This document shows positions 23,271 to 25,770 of a DNA stretch of 25,770 bases, piece by piece. The notes beneath the pieces were generated by a model. That model was not told the DNA's origin. It was given only the letters and a program-made list of their open reading frames with translations, and did not search any database. Positions within the stretch are counted from its first letter, which is position 1. Every line of letters starts with the position of its first letter. A program made the translations under genes and the position numbers. Where the stretch lies: the IMG/VR virus record IMGVR_UViG_3300044941_000045, positions 1 through 25,770 of that record, one strand, 5' to 3'. Source of the DNA: a virus.

Positions 23271-23278
23271 ACAAAACG
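23266..23278 (+). promoter_or_regulatory. Shine-Dalgarno of the 289-aa gene, within ribozyme stem I
   Basis: GAGGT (23266-23270) lies eight bases before ATG 23279 and is paired to ACCTC (23210-23214) in stem I. Cleavage at 23264/23265 would free it and leave the 14-base leader TGAGGTACAAAACG. The same element occurs before the 58-aa ORF (23019-23031) and the 107-aa gene (24227-24238). Confidence 0.75.
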
Positions 23279-24148
23279 ATGAAAACAGATACTAAATATT
23301 TTAAAGCTTTATACGATTTTTGTGTAAATTCCGAAAAATTAACACAAAAAGACATTTGCGAATTTTGCAAAAATTACAAATCACAAAATCTTGTAAATGT
23401 ATCGCAAAAAGAGTCTTTGGCGTTTGCAAAAACTGTCATGCAAAAAAGAGCCGAAAGAAAACAAATCAAAGATGCAGAATTTGAAACTTTGAGAGATAGG
23501 TACAATTTGTCCAAGGTTTCTATTCTTTCTGAGTTATTTTTGGAAAAGTTTAAGTTCCTTGCGATCACCAAAAACCGAACAGTTTTTACTGCAAGCGATG
23601 AAGAATTCGAATTGCTTAAAAGATATAAAACTGCCAAGTCAGGCAAGTACTTAAACTCACAATCGATTTACAGTGTTAATTTTTGTCTATCGGACATTGA
23701 TAGCGTTCCCAGAAAATTCCTTGTGATTGACGGGATTATCAATAAAAAGATTTACTCAAAAACCGTGAAACAAGGAATCACTTTGATCGATGCGGAAGTT
23801 TTTGTGCAAGATGGTCGAGACATTGAAGCAAAAAGAGTTAAGATTGCGGTTCGTGGGAATTTTGCATATCACTCTGAAATTTCATGGGGCGACGCGATCG
23901 AAGGTTTGTACAAAAAAATCGATAAATCAGTCAAAAAATACTTTCGGCTCAACAATGTCACTTTAGATACTAAGATGACAAGAAGACTTTACTCTGAAAT
24001 CACAGGGGCTTGTAGTTTTGGAGTAAATGAGTTTTGTAAAAAGTATGGCTTGGAAAATACAAAAGAAATTGCAGTCCGAGACTTGCTTCCAATTTTGGAA
24101 AGTGAAAACGCTTATGGATTGCAAATTTTGAAAAAAGCTTTAATATGA
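23279..24148 (+). CDS. Early hypothetical protein (289 aa) downstream of ribozyme
   Basis: A basic 289-residue protein; no catalytic motif recognised. The N-terminal third is helical with several Cys (DFCVNSEKLTQKDICEFCKN, two CxxC-like spacings: FCVN and CEFCK). The middle is beta-rich (FLVIDGIINKKIYSKTVKQG, RVKIAVRGNFAYHSE). The C-terminal part, ISWGDAIEGLYKKIDK, then RRLYSEITGACSFGVNEFCK and AVRDLLPILESENAYG, matches a C-terminal pattern I know from phage and plasmid proteins of unknown function ('ITGaC..G...F.....l......s..e.l......yG'). ATG 23279 uses the ribozyme-embedded Shine-Dalgarno. No promoter is seen just upstream, so it probably depends on P1 and on the processed transcript. A terminator follows directly. 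Confidence 0.85.
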   Translation: MKTDTKYFKALYDFCVNSEKLTQKDICEFCKNYKSQNLVNVSQKESLAFAKTVMQKRAERKQIKDAEFETLRDRYNLSKVSILSELFLEKFKFLAITKNRTVFTASDEEFELLKRYKTAKSGKYLNSQSIYSVNFCLSDIDSVPRKFLVIDGIINKKIYSKTVKQGITLIDAEVFVQDGRDIEAKRVKIAVRGNFAYHSEISWGDAIEGLYKKIDKSVKKYFRLNNVTLDTKMTRRLYSEITGACSFGVNEFCKKYGLENTKEIAVRDLLPILESENAYGLQILKKALI

Positions 24149-24154
24149 GATTTA

Positions 24155-24183
24155 AGGGAACCGATTTGGTTCCCTTTTTTTTT
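24155..24183 (+). terminator. Rho-independent terminator after the 289-aa gene
   Basis: AGGGAACC (24155-24162), loop GATTT, GGTTCCCT (24168-24175), a perfect 8-bp stem followed by T through 24183. It starts six bases after the stop codon and ends the first early transcription unit. Confidence 0.93.
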
Positions 24184-24192
24184 ATTCTAAGC

Positions 24193-24221
24193 GACACTTT
24201 TTTTTAGTTTACTTTTATAAA
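24193..24221 (+). promoter_or_regulatory. Early promoter P2
   Basis: GACACT (24193-24198), 17-base spacer beginning with T-run, then TATAAA (24216-24221). Start of transcription should be near 24228, right at GAGGT (24227-24231), giving a very short leader. CGACACTTTTTT plus TTTACTT before the -10 is repeated at P3 (24612 on). Confidence 0.65.
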
Positions 24222-24238
24222 TGAAAGAGGTAAAAACG

Positions 24239-24562
24239 ATGAGAACAGTAGAAAAACAAAATATTGAACTAGATAGTTCGGTTGATTTATATCAAGAAAC
24301 CATTACGGTTTATGGTGAGGATTCGGATGGAAATCTTTTATTTTCTATCGATGTCAACGGTAAGACAATTCCTCAAGCCTATGCAGAAATCGGGAAAATT
24401 GTAAATTACAGAGAGTTCTGTGAAATTGTGCAAATTGCCCGATGGAAATACAGTAAGGAGCTTAAAGAGCACAACGAAAGAAACGCTGATTCATATGCCT
24501 CTTATTGGAGAGGGAGTCGAGGAAAATCTTACTCTCACTATCGCAGAGAGTACGGAGCTTAA
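24239..24562 (+). CDS. Early hypothetical protein (107 aa)
   Basis: ATG 24239 has GAGGT at 24227-24231 and is preferred over the in-frame ATG at 24221, which is part of the P2 -10 element. The product begins MRTVEKQNIELDSSVDLYQE with strands (TITVYGEDSDGNLLFSIDVN), then a helical part (YREFCEIVQIARWKYSKELK) and an aromatic/basic tail (YASYWRGSRGKSYSHYRREY). No family recognised. The tail rich in Tyr, Arg and Ser could touch nucleic acid, but this is only a guess. It forms its own transcription unit between P2 and a strong terminator. Confidence 0.75.
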   Translation: MRTVEKQNIELDSSVDLYQETITVYGEDSDGNLLFSIDVNGKTIPQAYAEIGKIVNYREFCEIVQIARWKYSKELKEHNERNADSYASYWRGSRGKSYSHYRREYGA

Positions 24563-24568
24563 TTTCAG

Positions 24569-24607
24569 AATCCTTCCAAGATTAAAAACCTTGGGAGGAT
24601 TTTTTTT
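24569..24607 (+). terminator. Rho-independent terminator after the 107-aa gene
   Basis: AATCCTTCCAAG (24569-24580) pairs with CTTGGGAGGATT (24590-24601), 12 bp with one G-T pair, loop of nine, then T through 24607. It begins seven bases after the stop. Confidence 0.93.
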
Positions 24608-24612
24608 GTGAC

Positions 24613-24642
24613 GACACTTTTTTAATTTGTTTTACTTATATT
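24613..24642 (+). promoter_or_regulatory. Early promoter P3
   Basis: GACACT (24613-24618) with T-run, 18-base spacer, TATATT (24637-24642). Transcription should start near 24649, at AGGAG (24649-24653), the Shine-Dalgarno of the DUF932-like gene. Same design as P2, and only five bases after the terminator T-run. Confidence 0.65.
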
Positions 24643-24663
24643 AATAACAGGAGAATAAATAAA

Positions 24664-25437
24664 ATGAATCAATCAATTTTACCAAAATCAGCTTTGGCGG
24701 TTTGTAAGCATTCTGATCGTACAGATAAATATAGATTTATCTCTACTTTGGAAGTTATCAAAGAAGCCGAAAAATACGGTTGGAACGTGGTTAGAACCGG
24801 TGAGGCAAATTTAAGAAAGAAATCTATCGAGCGAGGAATCGATGGTTTTCAGAAACATATAATCATCATGGAACATCCAAATTTTCGTGATGGCAAGAAA
24901 TCAATTCAGTTTTGCATTCGGAATTCTCATAACGGTACTTCCGGTTTGCAGTTGTTTATCGGATGTATGGTCGTGGCTTGTGCTAACCAGTTATTTTCCA
25001 AAGATATGCTGGGAAAAGGAAATGCAATTTCGATCCGGCACTCTGAAAACGGATTTCAAGCGATGAAAACATTTATTTCTCAGTTCGATTTACTGGTAAA
25101 TAAATTTGCAAATGGAATTAGACGTTTCGAGGAAAAAGTTCTTTCCCCAGAACAAGTAAAAGTTTTCGCTCAAAAAGCTATCGAGTTAAGATACGATTCA
25201 GAGCAGTTCAATCAAAGTACTGTAGAAGAATCTGTGCGATGCTTACACTTTGAACAAAAAGAAGACAATCTTTGGAATGTTTTGAATCGAGTTCAAGAGT
25301 CGTTGGTTAGGGGAAACTTGCATATTGTTTCGAAAAAAGGCAAGTTAAGAAGAACTAGAAAAATTAAATCTATGGAGGTACTTGTCGATTTAAACACAAA
25401 ACTATTAAATCTTGCTAACGATTTAGTCGAAGCATAA
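24664..25437 (+). CDS. DUF932-like phage/plasmid protein
   Basis: A 257-residue soluble protein. Segments that match DUF932 in order: KYRFISTLEVIKEAEKYGWN near the N terminus (family 'rY..vst..v...l...Gw'), SIQFCIRNSHNGTSGLQLFI and ACANQLF in the middle (where members carry R.SHdgs and a C.NG-type site), and a C-terminal LWNVLNRVQESLVRG ('lw.v.NrvqEnl..G'). Family members are widespread in phages and plasmids, with unsettled function, often near recombination or replication genes. ATG 24664 has AGGAG at 24649-24653. Single-gene unit between P3 and a terminator. This implies an early, DNA-metabolism-linked role by context only. Confidence 0.75.
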   Translation: MNQSILPKSALAVCKHSDRTDKYRFISTLEVIKEAEKYGWNVVRTGEANLRKKSIERGIDGFQKHIIIMEHPNFRDGKKSIQFCIRNSHNGTSGLQLFIGCMVVACANQLFSKDMLGKGNAISIRHSENGFQAMKTFISQFDLLVNKFANGIRRFEEKVLSPEQVKVFAQKAIELRYDSEQFNQSTVEESVRCLHFEQKEDNLWNVLNRVQESLVRGNLHIVSKKGKLRRTRKIKSMEVLVDLNTKLLNLANDLVEA

Positions 25438-25458
25438 AATCTCTCACAACAATTTACT

Positions 25459-25491
25459 ATACCCGTCAATTTTTTGGCGGGTATTTTTTTT
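25459..25491 (+). terminator. Rho-independent terminator after the DUF932-like gene
   Basis: ATACCCGTCAA (25459-25469), loop of four T, TTGGCGGGTAT (25474-25484), 11 bp with one G-T pair, then T through 25491. No promoter is visible before the next gene, so some read-through is likely to feed it. Confidence 0.92.
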
Positions 25492-25505
25492 AAGGAGTAA
25501 AAAAA

Positions 25506-25770
25506 ATGAATAAAATAATAGAAAAAATAATTAATAAAAAAACTAATTTAAACAATTTCATTTTAGTTGAACCATCTAAGAATAAAAAAGTAAATCGGTT
25601 TATTGCAACTGATTTAAGTTCTCTAGTCGTTGTTCAATCTGATTTATTTGGGAAGTATTGGAGTAAGTCACAATATTTAAGGTATCCAGAATTAGATGGA
25701 TTCAATATTGCCGACTTTCATGTAAAATTAAAAGAAGAATGGAGGAATGTGATTAAATTAAAAGTATCGG
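25506..25770 (+). CDS. Hypothetical protein, 3'-truncated by window edge
   Basis: ATG 25506 has AAGGAG (25492-25497) eight bases upstream; the frame is open for 88 codons to the edge. Visible part: MNKIIEKIINKKTNLNNFIL, a strand-rich middle (IATDLSSLVVVQSDLFGKYW) and DGFNIADFHVKLKEEWRNVI. Very A/T- and Lys/Asn-rich compared with the late genes. No family recognised. It lies 68 bases after the preceding stop, beyond a terminator and without a clear promoter of its own. Confidence 0.7.
   Translation, partial: MNKIIEKIINKKTNLNNFILVEPSKNKKVNRFIATDLSSLVVVQSDLFGKYWSKSQYLRYPELDGFNIADFHVKLKEEWRNVIKLKVS

Noticed and set aside
24221-24238. Upstream ATG giving a 113-aa version of the early protein
   Set aside because: This ATG overlaps the -10 of P2 and lies before the expected transcription start; ATG 24239 has the conserved GAGGT site.
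1-25770. CRISPR arrays, tRNA or rRNA genes, insertion sequences, integrase and attachment sites
   Set aside because: No regularly spaced repeats, tRNA-like cloverleaf, transposase or integrase frame was recognised, so temperate or lytic lifestyle cannot be decided from this window.

Overview
The window is the late half plus part of the early region of a tailed double-stranded DNA phage or prophage with a long non-contractile tail (siphovirus layout). All genes read on the + strand. The DNA is AT-rich, uses clear Shine-Dalgarno sites (GGAGG/GAGGT), and packs genes with 1-11 base overlaps (ATGA, GTGA, TAATG). A lipoprotein gene overlapping a small membrane-protein gene at the end of the lysis block points to a diderm host. 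A spirochaete such as Leptospira would fit base composition and style, but this is a guess; nothing in the window proves the host.

Layout: (1) 1-971, the 3' part of a C5-cytosine DNA methyltransferase cut by the window edge. (2) 968-8261, packaging and head: small and large terminase, portal, protease-scaffold fusion with a probable internal scaffold start, decoration protein, major capsid protein, connector and a minor head protein of the SPP1 gp7/Mu F type. (3) 8251-14176, neck and tail: head closure, HK97 gp10-like protein, tail terminator, tail tube, tail chaperones joined by a probable -1 ribosomal frameshift at A AAA AAG (10953-10959), and a 974-residue tape measure. (4) 14173-20252, tail tip: Dit-like protein, hub with an inserted beta-sandwich, fibre and baseplate-periphery proteins. 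(5) 20242-22706, host-envelope and lysis block: SGNH hydrolase, membrane-anchored coiled-coil protein, C39/papain-like cysteine peptidase (probable endolysin), holin-like protein and an overlapping Rz/Rz1-like pair, closed by a strong terminator at 22746-22770.

From 22771 the style changes to short, separately controlled early-type transcription units, still on + strand: promoter with phased T-tracts, 58-aa ORF, ribozyme, 289-aa protein, terminator; promoter, 107-aa protein, terminator; promoter, DUF932-like protein, terminator; then a gene running off the end.

The main discovery is a complete type I hammerhead ribozyme at 23210-23270 between the first two early genes. Every conserved core base is present (CTGATGA, GAAA, cleavage triplet GTC) and all three helices form. 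The 3' strand of its stem I is the Shine-Dalgarno sequence of the next gene. The predicted cut (between 23264 and 23265) would leave a 14-base leader beginning at that Shine-Dalgarno, matching the leaders expected from the nearby early promoters. The ribozyme begins 2 bases after the stop codon of the upstream ORF, so upstream translation could also control folding. This reads as a self-cleaving RNA that processes a two-gene phage mRNA and frees a ribosome-binding site.
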